From the NCBI GenBank assembly GCA_016874005.1, contig VGVQ01000013.1, forward strand, positions 1 to 64,000: 64,000 nt of DNA, given 5' to 3'. Position 1 is the first letter of the stretch. Every line of letters begins with the position of its first letter. The stretch comes from Gemmatimonadota bacterium. GTDB taxonomy: Bacteria; Gemmatimonadota; Gemmatimonadetes; Gemmatimonadales; GWC2-71-9. The notes beneath the pieces were generated by a model. The model was not told where the DNA came from. It worked only from the letters and a program-made list of their open reading frames with translations, and ran no database searches. Positions 1-11,550 of this stretch are shown one piece after another. The position numbers and the translations under genes are program-made.

Positions 1-78
1 GGCGAAATGCTGGCGTTCGAGCACGGGGTGGGTCTCCTGCCAGGGCACTGTTCCTCCTCCCCAAAGGGAGTGGAAAAG

Positions 79-119
79 TGTCACCCATGTGCCCGGACAG
101 TTGTCACCTATGTACCCGG
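79..119. repeat. Two 18-bp direct repeats, possible insertion-sequence end
   Basis: TGTCACCCATGTGCCCGG (79-96) and TGTCACCTATGTACCCGG (102-119) are direct repeats 23 bp apart with two mismatches. Closely spaced TGTCACC(C/T)ATGT repeats are the kind of sequence found at the ends of IS21/IS481-type elements, where they serve as transposase sites. This comparison is from memory. No transposase lies to the right, and the gene that follows lacks its N-terminal half, so this is best read as the right-hand scar of an element mostly outside the window. Confidence 0.4.
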
Positions 120-210
120 GTTGTACCCGTCGCGGCATAACAACCGATTGCACCCGACGAGGTCGCTTCGCGCCCTCGCAGCTGAATCGGTGATCCGTTA
201 GCCAACACAT

Positions 211-543
211 GTGAGAGCTGTGTCCTCTCGGGTGAATGTGCCACGGGTGGGCCGGGCGTACGGGGCCGTGCTGGCCGCCCAGCAAGCTCACCTCCTGACC
301 GGTTGCGTCGGCACCGTTGGGGTGGGGCTCCCGCGGGCGCCGGAGTTGAGTCGCTACCCGTGGCACCCGGGTGACGTCCTGGTCCTCGCGGTCGATGGCC
401 TGGTGGACGTCTGGGACCTGACCGGGCTTCGGCGGCTCCGAGACCTCCCGATGGACCGACTGATCCAACGGCTCTCCGGGCATCCGAGTCGACTTCCCGA
501 AGACGCGGCGATCGTCGTGGTCCGCGACCTGGGAGGCAGTTAG
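211..543 (+). pseudogene. C-terminal fragment of an RsbX/SpoIIE-like PP2C phosphatase
   Basis: About 100 residues match the C-terminal half of RsbX-like serine phosphatases. A VNVPRVGRAYGAVL stretch resembles the family's GVGNVEGVLL strand. It is followed by a GVGLPRAP segment, HPGDVLVLAVDGLVD (the usual GDLLVLATDGI metal-site strand) and a terminal PEDAAIVVVRDL strand (usual DDALVLVVR). The N-terminal part with the first metal-binding aspartates is missing. An in-frame stop lies at 199-201 and the IS-like repeats lie just upstream, so the gene appears truncated by insertion. The GTG at 211 is probably not a native start. RsbX-type proteins dephosphorylate STAS-domain antagonists, but this fragment should be inactive. 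Confidence 0.5.
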
Positions 544-579
544 GCTGGTTCTTGATTGCGGGGCGCGGTATTAATTGGC

Positions 580-2733
580 GTGCCCGAGACCACCGCCCCT
601 CACGTTCTCCGAGACCTCTCCCTCGTCCTGGTGACGGCTGCCGCCGCCACCATCGTATTCCAGCGGCTCAAACTACCGGTCATCGCCGGGTACCTAACGG
701 CCGGGATCCTGGTCGGGCAGCAGGTCTTTCGCCGGCTCTTCGCCGATCCCGGGGTGATTCGCGATCTGGCGGAGATCGGGGTCGCGATGCTGATGGTCTC
801 GGTCGGCCTGGAATTCCGGGTTCGCCGGGTGGCCCGGGTCGGTGGCCGAGTCGCGGTGACGAGTCTGATCGAAGTCGGCCTGATGCTCGCGCTCGGGTAC
901 ATCGTGGCCCGGGCGGTCGGCTGGTCCACGACCGATGCCCTGTTCGCCGCCGGGGTGGTGGCCATTTCGAGCACCGCGGTGATCGCCAAGGTGTTCGAGG
1001 AACGCTCCGTCGACTGGCGGGTCAAGGACCTGGTGTTCGGGATCCTGGTGATCGAGGACCTGATCGCCATTCTCCTGGTGGCGGTCGCGACCACGGCGGC
1101 CTTCGGAACCGCCCTCGACGCCGGAGCCATTGGCCGGTTGTTCGGACGGCTCGGGTTGCTGCTCGGCGCGATGATCGTGGTCGGGATGCTGATCGTGCCG
1201 ACGGTGATTCGGACCGTGGTTCGACTGGAACGGACCGAGACCACCCTGGTGACGGCGCTCGCCATCACCTTTCTGGCGGCCGTGGTGACCAACTCGGCGG
1301 GCTACTCGGTGGCGTTAGGCGCCTTCGTGGCCGGGACCCTGATGGCGGAATCCGGCGTCGGCCATCAGGTCGGCGAGGTGCTCCGGCCGGTCCGCGACCT
1401 GTTCGCGGCGGTCTTCTTCGTGGCGGTCGGGATGTTGCTCGAGGTCGGCGAGGTGGTCGAACACCTCCCCACCGTGGCGCTGTTCAGCCTGGTGGTCGTG
1501 GCGGGGAAGGTGGTTGGCGTGGCGACCGGTGCGATCCTTTCCGGTTTCGACATCCAGCGGTCGGTCCAGGCGTCGATGCGAATGGCCCAAATCGGAGAAT
1601 TCTCCTTCATCATCGCGGGGCTCGGGATTGCCGGCGGCGGGGCGGGGTCGCCGCTCTACCCGGTGGCGGTGGCGACGGCGATGCTCACCACCTTCGTGAC
1701 GCCGTGGCTCGCCGCCCGGTCGGAGCGGACGGCCCTCTGGATCGACGGGCGCCTCCCCGCGCCGCTCCAGACCTTCGTCACCCTCTACGGATCCTGGCTC
1801 GACGCGCTGAGCGCGGATCGGCGCGCCGACGGCGTCTGGCGCCGGGTCCGGCGCCCGGTCTGGTTGCTCGTGATCGACACCGCGGCGGTTGCCGTCGTCA
1901 TGGTGGTAACGAGCCTCGCCTATCGCGGCCAGATCCGCTGGCTGGCATGGGTCGACCACACCACGACGTTCGGGAAGCTCGCCATCCTCGGGGCGGGAAT
2001 CGCCGTCTCGGCCCCGTTCGGCATCGGATTGGTGCTGGCGGCCCGGCGCCTCGCCCGTCAGTTGGCCGAGGCCGTGGTGCCGCCGGTGGCGGCCAAGCGG
2101 GTCGATCAAGGCCGCGCCCCACGGCGAGTGCTCGAGGTCGCGCTCGAGATCGCCATCACGATCGTGGTGGGCATTCCGCTCGTGGTGGTGACTCTTCCGT
2201 TCCTCCCGCCCTTCGGCGTCCCCGGGGTCGTCTTCGCGGTGTTGGTGCTGCTCGGGTTGGCCTTCTGGCGGACCGCCCGAGACCTCGAGAGTCATACCCG
2301 CGCCGGGGCCGAGCTGGTGGCCCACGTGCTGAGCCGGCGGGGGGCGGCCGATCCGGAAGGGTTCGCGGTGGTGCGGGGGATGTTGCCGGGGCTCGGCGAG
2401 CTCACCCCGGTCGAGGTGGAAGGCGGCAGCGAGGCGGTGGGGCGAACGTTAGGTGACCTCAACCTCAGGGGCCAAACGGGCGCCACGGTCGTGGCGGTGG
2501 TCCGGGGCGATCAGCGGATCGTCTATCCCGATGCCGACCTGGCCCTCGAGCCCGGCGACCTGGTGGCGATGACCGGAACCCACCGGGCGGTCACCCAGGC
2601 GGAAGCTCTAGTGACCGCCAGAGATACCAGCTCGCCGCCGAGCGGTACGGACGCCACCGCCGCCCCTGCCGAGCCACCATCGCCGCCGTCGCCGCCGAGC
2701 CCTTCCGGTAGACCCGGGCAAACCCCTGCCTGA
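580..2733 (+). CDS. CPA2-family cation/proton antiporter with RCK-C (TrkA-C) domain
   Basis: A 717-residue inner-membrane monovalent cation:proton antiporter of the KefB/KefC type. Residues 1-385 form the Na+/H+ exchanger fold, about 12 membrane segments beginning LVLVTAAAATIVFQRLKLP. Typical motifs are GYLTAGILVG, AISSTAVIAKVFEE and the VIEDLIAI segment. More membrane helices follow at about 440-590, and a TrkA-C/RCK ligand domain at about 600-675 ends in LALEPGDLVAMTG. There is no NAD-binding TrkA-N domain, unlike classical KefC. GTG at 580 is preferred because GGGGCGCGG lies upstream; TTG at 556 is an alternative. The last 40 residues are a Pro/Ser-rich tail outside any domain, written on the strand opposite the neighbouring glycosylase gene. 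The ion transported is unknown. Confidence 0.88.
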   Translation: MPETTAPHVLRDLSLVLVTAAAATIVFQRLKLPVIAGYLTAGILVGQQVFRRLFADPGVIRDLAEIGVAMLMVSVGLEFRVRRVARVGGRVAVTSLIEVGLMLALGYIVARAVGWSTTDALFAAGVVAISSTAVIAKVFEERSVDWRVKDLVFGILVIEDLIAILLVAVATTAAFGTALDAGAIGRLFGRLGLLLGAMIVVGMLIVPTVIRTVVRLERTETTLVTALAITFLAAVVTNSAGYSVALGAFVAGTLMAESGVGHQVGEVLRPVRDLFAAVFFVAVGMLLEVGEVVEHLPTVALFSLVVVAGKVVGVATGAILSGFDIQRSVQASMRMAQIGEFSFIIAGLGIAGGGAGSPLYPVAVATAMLTTFVTPWLAARSERTALWIDGRLPAPLQTFVTLYGSWLDALSADRRADGVWRRVRRPVWLLVIDTAAVAVVMVVTSLAYRGQIRWLAWVDHTTTFGKLAILGAGIAVSAPFGIGLVLAARRLARQLAEAVVPPVAAKRVDQGRAPRRVLEVALEIAITIVVGIPLVVVTLPFLPPFGVPGVVFAVLVLLGLAFWRTARDLESHTRAGAELVAHVLSRRGAADPEGFAVVRGMLPGLGELTPVEVEGGSEAVGRTLGDLNLRGQTGATVVAVVRGDQRIVYPDADLALEPGDLVAMTGTHRAVTQAEALVTARDTSSPPSGTDATAAPAEPPSPPSPPSPSGRPGQTPA

Positions 2734-3268
2734 TCGCGAGATCGCCTAACGGCAGGATGTCGGCGTGGCCGAGGTAGAAGATCAGCAGCATCTCCACCGT
2801 CCAGGGACCCACCCCCCGCACCGCCGTGAGCCGGTCGAGGATCGCCGAGGCCGGCAGCCGATAGAGCGCCTCCCGACCGGGGATCCGGCCGGCCTTGGCG
2901 TGGCGAGCCAAATCGACGATCGCGGCGGCCTTCGCGGTGGAGAGGCCGGCGCTCCGGAGCCGGGCCGGACTGGTGGCGAGCACCCGGGCCGGGCTCGGTG
3001 GCCGGCCGCCGAAGAGGTCGAGGAACCGTCCGTAGATCGTCGCCGCGGCCTTGCCCGACAGCTGCTGGAATACGATCGAGCGCTGGAGGTAATGCGCCGG
3101 CGCCAGGCGCGGTGGCGCCAGGCAGACCGGGCCGACCCGCTCGACGATCGCGCCGAGCACTGGGTCGACCGCCGAGAGGTGGGCCGCGGCGTCGACCAGA
3201 TCGACTCGCCGGGTTGCCGGACCCCAGAAGTAAGGCTCGTCGCTGGCCATCCCGAATGCTAGCGCCAC
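2591..3268 (-). CDS. DNA-3-methyladenine glycosylase, AlkA-like HhH-GPD
   Basis: About 219-225 residues. This is a base-excision repair enzyme that removes alkylated purines. It has the helix-hairpin-helix segment LTAVRGVGPWTVEML followed by the Gly/Pro-rich loop and LPLGDLAIRQGF, whose aspartate fits the catalytic Asp of the HhH-GPD family. The C-terminus RPYRSAASWYLWRS is the conserved end of this subfamily, so the true stop is at 2591. ATG at 3250 (MASDEPYFWGP) may be the real start rather than 3268. The gene converges with the antiporter and their 3' ends overlap by 143 bp. The Leu-Gly pair before the catalytic Asp uses TTA-GGC. Confidence 0.88.
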   Translation of the reverse strand: MALAFGMASDEPYFWGPATRRVDLVDAAAHLSAVDPVLGAIVERVGPVCLAPPRLAPAHYLQRSIVFQQLSGKAAATIYGRFLDLFGGRPPSPARVLATSPARLRSAGLSTAKAAAIVDLARHAKAGRIPGREALYRLPASAILDRLTAVRGVGPWTVEMLLIFYLGHADILPLGDLAIRQGFARVYRKGSAATAAMVARQGRRWRPYRSAASWYLWRSLELPPG

Positions 3269-3342
3269 CCCGCGCCCACGGCGAACATCGAACCCCGCTC
3301 GGGATTGCCGGGCGCCGTCGGGTCGAGTATCTCTCGCCCCCG

Positions 3343-4236
3343 ATGACCAGCGGCGAACTCCCGGCCCGAGACACCGCGGTAACCCTCGCCGGCGGTGGTA
3401 ATCGAGCCTTCTACCAGCTCGGGCTCTTGGAGGTCTGGTGGGCCCGAGTGGAGCCGCGTCTCGGCGTCCTCGCCGCCTGCAGCGCGGGTGGCTGCACCGC
3501 GCTGCTGCTGCTCACCGGACGGGCCGAGCCCGCCTTTCGGTTCTGGCATGCTCGCCGGGCCCCGGTCAAACGGAACCTCGAATGGTGGCGGCTCCTCAAG
3601 GGCCAACGCCCCGCGCCGCACTACCCGATCTACCGGGACACCCTGCACGTAGCGCTCGCCGAGGGCGGTCTGGAGCGGGTCCGGGCCGCCCGGTACCCCG
3701 TCCTGGTTGTGGTCGCCGTTCCTCCCGAGGCGCTGCCGATTCCCCTCGCCGTGCCGATCGGGCTCGGTGCCTACTCGCTGGAGCGCTGGCTCAACCCCGG
3801 GCGCCTCCATCCCGGGATCGGCCGCCGCCTGGGGTTTCGCCCCTGGGCGATCGATCTCCGCCAGTGCGACTCGATCGAGTCGATGGCCGCGGTGGTCCTG
3901 GCCTCGTCGGCCACGCCGCCCTTCACGCCCGTGGGCCGGCTCGAGGGCCGGCCTGTCCTGGACGGCGGTCTGGTCGACAATGCCCCGGCCTTCGCCGCGG
4001 ACGCGGTCCCCGGGGTCCGCCGCCACTTGGTGGTGCTCACCCGGCCGTATCCGGCAACCTCGGTCGGTCACCAGGGTCACCGCTGGTACCTCTGCCCGAG
4101 CCGCGCGGTCCCGGCCGATCGATGGGACTACACCAGGCCGGAACGGATCGCCGCCACCATCGAATTAGGCCGGGCGGACGCGGCGGCCCGGGACGCTCAC
4201 TTCAACCGCTGGCTCGCCGGCATGGACCCCGAGTGA
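3343..4236 (+). CDS. Patatin-like phospholipase family protein
   Basis: A 297-residue serine acyl hydrolase with a patatin fold and a Ser-Asp dyad. The oxyanion loop is GGGNRAFYQLG near residue 15. The nucleophile elbow is ACSAGG near residue 45, a variant of GXSXG with Cys at the second position. The catalytic Asp lies in LDGGLVDNAP near residue 205. There is no signal peptide or membrane segment. ATG 3343 is chosen because homology begins 13 residues later. The last codons overlap the next gene by the tetranucleotide GTGA, so the two are probably translated as a pair. The substrate is not evident; lysophospholipase-type activity is a family-level guess. Confidence 0.8.
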   Translation: MTSGELPARDTAVTLAGGGNRAFYQLGLLEVWWARVEPRLGVLAACSAGGCTALLLLTGRAEPAFRFWHARRAPVKRNLEWWRLLKGQRPAPHYPIYRDTLHVALAEGGLERVRAARYPVLVVVAVPPEALPIPLAVPIGLGAYSLERWLNPGRLHPGIGRRLGFRPWAIDLRQCDSIESMAAVVLASSATPPFTPVGRLEGRPVLDGGLVDNAPAFAADAVPGVRRHLVVLTRPYPATSVGHQGHRWYLCPSRAVPADRWDYTRPERIAATIELGRADAAARDAHFNRWLAGMDPE

Positions 4237-5630
4237 ATCACGAGACCTTCCGCCGCGAGGCCCACGCCATGGTCGACTGGATGGCCGACTACCTGGCCGA
4301 GGTGGAACGCCGGCCGATCGTCCCGGCCACCAAGCCCGGGGAAATTCGAGCCCAGCTGCCGGCGGCCCCGCCCGACGGTCCCGAGCCGTTCGAGCGGATT
4401 CGGGCCGACGTCGACCGGATGGTGATGCCCGGTCTGACCCACTGGGCCCACCCCGGGTTCTTCGGTTACTTCCCGGCCAACCACAGCCCGCCCTCGATCC
4501 TGGCGGAGATGATGACCGCGGCGTTAGGCGTTCAGGCGATGTCGTGGCAGACCTCGCCGGCCGCGACCGAGCTGGAGCAGACCGTGATGGACTGGCTCCG
4601 CCAGATGATCGGCTTGCCGGAGGCCTTCACCGGGGTGATCCAGGACTACGCCTCGACCTCGACCCTGGTCAGCCTGATCACCGGCCGCGACCGCTGCCGT
4701 TCGGACCTCGATCGAGCGGTGGTCTACCTGTCGACGGAAACCCACGCCTCGGTCGCCAAGGGAGCCCGCCTCGCCGGGTTCCTCCCGGAGCGGATCCGGC
4801 TGGTCCCGGTCGACGAACGCTTCGCGATGCGGGCCGAGGCGCTCCGAGACGCGGTCGCCGCCGACCGGGCGGCGGGGTTGCGGCCGGCGGTGGTGGTCGG
4901 CACCTCGGGGACCACCTCCTCGACCGCCATCGATCCGTTGCGCGCCATCGGCGAAATCGCCCGCGACGAAGACCTCTGGTTCCACGTCGACGCCGCCTTC
5001 GCCGGCTCCGCCGCCATCGTGCCGGAGCTTCGCTGGGTGCTCGACGGGGCCGAGCTCGCCGACTCGGTGGTGATGAACCCCCACAAATGGCTCCTGGTCA
5101 ACTTCGACTGCTCGGCCTATTTCGTTCGCGACCCGCAAGCCCTGCTGCGCTCCTTCAGCACCGCCCCGGAGTACCTCAAGACCAAATACGACGCCCAGGT
5201 GGTGAACTATCGCGACTGGGGCGTTCCCCTGGGCCGCCGGTTCCGGGCTCTCAAGGTCTGGTTCGTGATCAGGAGCTACGGGGTCGAGGGCTTGCGGGCG
5301 ATGATTCGGGAGCACGTGCGGCTCGGCCACCGGTTCGCCGACTGGGTCACGGCGGATCCCGAGATGGAATTGCTCGCCCCGGCGCCGATCGGGCTGGTCT
5401 GCTTCCGGTGGCGGCCGGCTGGAGTGGCGGAAGGCGATCTCGACCGACTGAACGAGAAGCTGCTGGAGCGGATCAACGGGTTCGGCGACGTCTTCCTCAC
5501 CCACACCTCCCTGGGGGGCCGATTCACCATCCGGCTCGCGCTCGGGCATCTCTCGACCACCGAGGCCGTGGTGACCCGAGTCTGGGAGCGGGTAACCGCG
5601 GCCCGCCGGGAGCTCGCCGCCGCCCGATGA
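4233..5630 (+). CDS. PLP-dependent group II amino acid decarboxylase (aromatic-L-amino-acid decarboxylase-like)
   Basis: 465 residues, the normal length for aromatic amino-acid decarboxylases. The N-terminus (ETFRREAHAMVDWMADYL) and the substrate-side segment THWAHPGFFGYFPA are typical of the family. PLP contacts include TSGTTSSTAID and HVDAAFAG, whose Asp binds the pyridine nitrogen. The Schiff-base lysine is in NPHKWLLVNFDCSA. The enzyme would decarboxylate tyrosine, tryptophan, DOPA or a related amino acid in the cytosol; the exact substrate cannot be read from sequence. The GTG start at 4233 overlaps the patatin stop by 4 bp. Confidence 0.9.
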   Translation: MNHETFRREAHAMVDWMADYLAEVERRPIVPATKPGEIRAQLPAAPPDGPEPFERIRADVDRMVMPGLTHWAHPGFFGYFPANHSPPSILAEMMTAALGVQAMSWQTSPAATELEQTVMDWLRQMIGLPEAFTGVIQDYASTSTLVSLITGRDRCRSDLDRAVVYLSTETHASVAKGARLAGFLPERIRLVPVDERFAMRAEALRDAVAADRAAGLRPAVVVGTSGTTSSTAIDPLRAIGEIARDEDLWFHVDAAFAGSAAIVPELRWVLDGAELADSVVMNPHKWLLVNFDCSAYFVRDPQALLRSFSTAPEYLKTKYDAQVVNYRDWGVPLGRRFRALKVWFVIRSYGVEGLRAMIREHVRLGHRFADWVTADPEMELLAPAPIGLVCFRWRPAGVAEGDLDRLNEKLLERINGFGDVFLTHTSLGGRFTIRLALGHLSTTEAVVTRVWERVTAARRELAAAR

Positions 5631-5653
5631 GCGGCACCGGCCGGTCGAGGCAC

Positions 5654-5691
5654 GGGCCGGCCGACCGTCGAAACCGGCCGAGCGCCGGCCC
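5654..5691. terminator. GC-rich inverted repeat between convergent genes, possible terminator
   Basis: GGGCCGGC (5654-5661) and GCCGGCCC (5684-5691) can pair with a 22-nt loop, between the stop of the decarboxylase and the stop of the opposing EamA gene. There is no T-run, so it would be at best a weak bidirectional terminator. Such repeats arise easily by chance at this base composition. Confidence 0.25.
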
Positions 5692-5697
5692 CTGTCG

Positions 5698-6548
5698 TTA
5701 GGCGGTGCTCGCTCCCTCGGCCGGCGACGGCCGGATCAGCGCCGCCCCGATGATCATCGCCCCGCCGAGCCACTGGAGGATGCCGAAGGTCTCGCCGTAC
5801 ACCAGGTAGCTCATCGCGGCCGCCGCGACCGGTTCGATCGCGAAGATCAGCGCGGCTTCCGTCGGCCGAACCAGTCGTTGGCCGATCAGCTGGCCTCCGA
5901 AGGTGAGGATCGAGAACCCCGCCAGCACCACGATCAATCCGGCGGTGAGGGCGGTCGGTTCGAACCGGCCGGTCTCGACCAGGGGCGACACCAGGAGCCC
6001 GAACAGGGCCATCATCACGAATTGGACCGCCAGCAGACGCCAGGGGTCGTGACGCCGCCCCAGGTGTCCCGCCGCGATGATGTACGCCGCCGCGAGCGCG
6101 GCCGAGAGGAGGGTGAGGCCGTCGCCGATGGTGAGCCCAACGGCCGCTCCCGCCGGCTTGGTGAGTAGCCAGCTGCCGACCAGGGCGACGACGACCCGGA
6201 CCACCGATCGGCCGGCCGGCAGGTGTCGGGTCCACGCCACCAGCAAGAGCGGAACGAGCGGCGTCTGGACGCTGAAGAGAAACGCCGACCGGGCTGGCGG
6301 GATGCTCACCAGGCCGGCCGCGAAGAGAGCCAACTGGACGGCGAATACCGAGCCGAGGGCGGCGCCCGCCAACCAGGTCTCTCGCGGCGTGGTCCGCCAG
6401 GTCGGCGAGAGCGCCACGGCCGCGGGGCCAAACCGGGCCGCCAGGAAGAGCATCGGCGTGACGGTGCCGAGTACCATCTTGTTCAGCGGGAACCCGATGC
6501 CCCAGATCACCGCGCACCCGACCAGAACGCCCACCGCCCCCCGGTGGG

Positions 6549-6552
<4 letters not shown>
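5698..6552 (-). CDS. EamA/DMT-superfamily exporter
   Basis: 284 residues with about ten hydrophobic segments arranged as two EamA repeats. The first begins AVGVLVGCAVIWGIGFPLNK; the second ends SYLVYGETFGILQWLGGAMII. Members export amino acids, nucleosides or other metabolites; the substrate is unknown. GTG at 6552 overlaps the uvrA stop by GTGA, so the gene is probably cotranscribed with uvrA. Reading frames further upstream are antisense or out-of-frame uvrA sequence. It ends TAA inside GCCTAACG, one of the recurrent 8-mers. Confidence 0.85.
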
Positions 6553-9335
<2,783 letters not shown>

Positions 9336-9343
9336 AGCCTGAG

Positions 9344-9349
9344 AAAATA
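9344..9349 (-). promoter_or_regulatory. Possible -10 element of a leaderless uvrA transcript
   Basis: On the minus strand TATTTT (9349-9344) lies 8 nt before the GTG start of uvrA, so transcription would begin at or next to the start codon. I see no convincing -35 box at 17 bp and no Shine-Dalgarno sequence. Confidence 0.35.
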
Positions 9350-9380
9350 AGGGTGTCAGCGATTACTTTCTGCCGAGCCC

Positions 9381-10493
9381 ATGGCGACCCTCCTGACCCC
9401 CAAGAACCTGCTCCGCGGGCTGGAGCTGTTCCTGCTGGCGTCGCTGGCGAGTTTCGCGGTGGTGCTCTACTACAGCAAAAGCAGCACCGGGTTCCTGGCC
9501 GCGATCCCGTCGATCGAGTTCGGCTGGCTGCTGCTCGGACTCGCCATCGCCTCGATGGACTGGATCGGCGGCGGCCTCCGCAACTACGTTCTCGCCAGGA
9601 ACCTCCTCCCGAACCCGTCGCTCAAAGGGATGATTCTCTCCGGCGGGATGAGCGCCTGGGCCGGGTACTTGACCCCGGTGATGTCGGGCGCCGCCCCGAT
9701 GATGATCTACACCATGCGCCGCCATGGGGTGCCGGTCCCGCTGGGCTTCACGATCACCTTCATGAGTTTCATCGCGACGGTGGCGTTCTTCGCGATTGCC
9801 GGCCCCATCGCCATTGCGTTCGGGGCGGGCAAGTCACTCGGCAATCACGGGGTCGCGCTCGGGATCTCCCTCTACGACCTCTTCATCGGCAGCCTGGCGA
9901 TCTTCTGCGCGCTCGGGGTCTTCTTCTTGTTCGTAATCCTGTTCCCGCGCCAGGTCCGGAATCTGGTCCACTGGATCGCCAGGCTGGTGGGCCGCCGAAG
10001 TCGGTGGGTGGCCGGCAAGATGGATGGGTTGGAGCGGGGGCTCGACCAGACCCAGGCCGCGGTGGCGAAGTTCAACTCGCCGAAGGGCTGGGGTGCCCTG
10101 GCCCTGGCGACGGTGATCTCCGGCCCGTCCCACGCCAACAAACTCCTCGCCGGATACGTGGCGCTCCGGGCGATCGGGATCGAGGCCCAGTTCGTCGACG
10201 TCCTCCTGCTCCAGACCTTCATCACCTTCGTTCTGTATTTCTTCGCCCCGACCCCCGGCGGGTCGGGCATCGGCGAGCTGCTGTCGACCGCGGTCATGTC
10301 GATATACGTCCCCAAGACCATCGCCCCGCTCTACATCATTCTCTGGCGGCTGATCATCAGTGGCTACACCGTCCTGGCCGGCTCCTACCTGTTCTGGCGC
10401 TGGGTGCGCCAGGGGCTCAAGGGGATCGAGCAGGACCCGGCCGAGTACGACTCCGGACCGCCGGCCGGGCCCTCGGATGCCAATTCTTGCTAA
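9381..10493 (+). CDS. LPG-synthase-TM/UPF0104 (YbhN-like) integral membrane protein
   Basis: 370 residues with about eight membrane segments. It belongs to the family of the flippase/synthase membrane half of MprF. The family motif FAPTPGGSGIGE is present near residue 292, in the long TFITFVLYFFAPTPGGSG segment. There is no C-terminal lysyl-transferase domain, so lysinylation is not expected. Stand-alone members are assigned to lipid or polyisoprenoid-linked transport only tentatively. It diverges from uvrA with 45 bp between them. TACTTT lies 11 nt before the ATG, so a short or absent leader is likely. The C-terminal 20 residues are hydrophilic. Confidence 0.82.
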   Translation: MATLLTPKNLLRGLELFLLASLASFAVVLYYSKSSTGFLAAIPSIEFGWLLLGLAIASMDWIGGGLRNYVLARNLLPNPSLKGMILSGGMSAWAGYLTPVMSGAAPMMIYTMRRHGVPVPLGFTITFMSFIATVAFFAIAGPIAIAFGAGKSLGNHGVALGISLYDLFIGSLAIFCALGVFFLFVILFPRQVRNLVHWIARLVGRRSRWVAGKMDGLERGLDQTQAAVAKFNSPKGWGALALATVISGPSHANKLLAGYVALRAIGIEAQFVDVLLLQTFITFVLYFFAPTPGGSGIGELLSTAVMSIYVPKTIAPLYIILWRLIISGYTVLAGSYLFWRWVRQGLKGIEQDPAEYDSGPPAGPSDANSC

Positions 10494-10551
10494 CCTGCCG
10501 ACCCCGCCCTACGTTTGATGCCCACGTCACCTGCCCAGGGTAGCGCGTCGC

Positions 10552-11547
10552 ATGCAGCTCGAATTCGGCGGGCAGCGGAATTCCGTCGCCGCCGGTGAAT
10601 TGCTCGTTGGCTCCCAAATCGCCGCCGCGGTCGCCGTGGGCGGCGATGCTGTGCGCCCCAGCGGCGGCTCCCTTGGGCGGCTCGTGGCCCTGAGCGACGG
10701 CCGCGAGTATCCCATAGACGTCGTGCCCTTCGTGCTGGGTCGCGACCCGGCCGCCCAGGTGGTAATCGGGTCGCCGGACGCCTCACGCCGGCACGCCGAG
10801 ATCGTGGCCACCCCAGGTGGGGACGTCCTCGTCGACCTGAGCAATCATGGCACCATCGTCAACGGCTCGGGTATCAGCGGCCGGTACCAGCTCAAGGCGC
10901 TCGACGTCATCCGGATCGGCGCCGACGAGTTCCGCTATTACTCGGGGACGGCGCCGGGCGCCGTCCCGCCGGCGGGAGCCGAGTTTCGGCTGAGCGACAC
11001 CTTGGTGGGTATCCCGCTTCGGACCCTGGTGGCCGCGATCCCAACCAGCCCCGCGGCTCGTCCACTCGCCGTGCTTCTCGGAAAGACCGGGGCGCTCAAG
11101 GGCCGTCGATTCCAGGTGGTGACGCCGGCCGCCACGATCGGCCGTGATCCCGGTGTCGATGTCCCGGTCGCCGACCACAGCGTGAGCGCCCGCCACGCTC
11201 GGCTGGAACTGCGTGAGGGAGTCTGGACTCTCGCCGACCTCGCCAGCGGCGGGGGTACCTGGGTCGACGGTGAACCGGTCGAGGACGAGGTCCCGTTGTC
11301 GCCGGGCGCCGTGATTCGCCTCGGCGACCTCAGCCTCGCGTTCGAGCCGCGCGACGAGCGGCGCGGAGAGGCACCGATTGCGGCCTCCCAACCGGCGCCG
11401 TCTCTCGGCGAGCCAGAACCGACCGTCGGCGGACCCGCGCAACCGGCGCCGGTCGAGCCGGCTGCGGGCGGGCGCGCTCGCTGGTTGCTGGCAGGGGCGA
11501 TCGTGGTGCTGGTCGGCGCGCTCGCTGCCGTCGTGCTCCTAGGCTAG
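10552..11547 (+). CDS. Protein with two FHA domains and a C-terminal membrane anchor
   Basis: 331 residues. FHA domain 1 spans about 50-125 (FVLGRDPAAQVVIG, DASRRHAEI, NHGTIVNG). FHA domain 2 spans about 170-260 (ATIGRDPGVDVPV, HSVSARHARLEL, GGTWVDG). Both keep the GR, SxRHA and N/G residues needed to bind phosphothreonine. A Pro/Ala-rich linker leads to a final membrane segment WLLAGAIVVLVGALAAVVLL with no residues beyond it, so the domains face the cytosol as a tail-anchored protein. The next gene, 3 bp downstream, is a PP2C phosphatase. The pair reads as a sensor/eraser of Ser/Thr phosphorylation; the partner kinase is not adjacent, although one kinase is encoded at 27-29.6 kb. Confidence 0.85.
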   Translation: MQLEFGGQRNSVAAGELLVGSQIAAAVAVGGDAVRPSGGSLGRLVALSDGREYPIDVVPFVLGRDPAAQVVIGSPDASRRHAEIVATPGGDVLVDLSNHGTIVNGSGISGRYQLKALDVIRIGADEFRYYSGTAPGAVPPAGAEFRLSDTLVGIPLRTLVAAIPTSPAARPLAVLLGKTGALKGRRFQVVTPAATIGRDPGVDVPVADHSVSARHARLELREGVWTLADLASGGGTWVDGEPVEDEVPLSPGAVIRLGDLSLAFEPRDERRGEAPIAASQPAPSLGEPEPTVGGPAQPAPVEPAAGGRARWLLAGAIVVLVGALAAVVLLG

Positions 11548-11550
11548 CGG

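Noticed and set aside
1-201. 64-codon open frame at the left edge
   Set aside because: It runs through the IS-like repeats, has no domain and ends at ordinary stops; it is probably not a gene.
552-2456. 634-codon Arg/Gly-rich open frame overlapping the antiporter
   Set aside because: It is the shifted frame of the antiporter; no hydrophobic or catalytic pattern.
5955-5970. GGTTCGAACC, like a tRNA T-arm
   Set aside because: It lies inside the EamA coding sequence and no acceptor or anticodon stem surrounds it.
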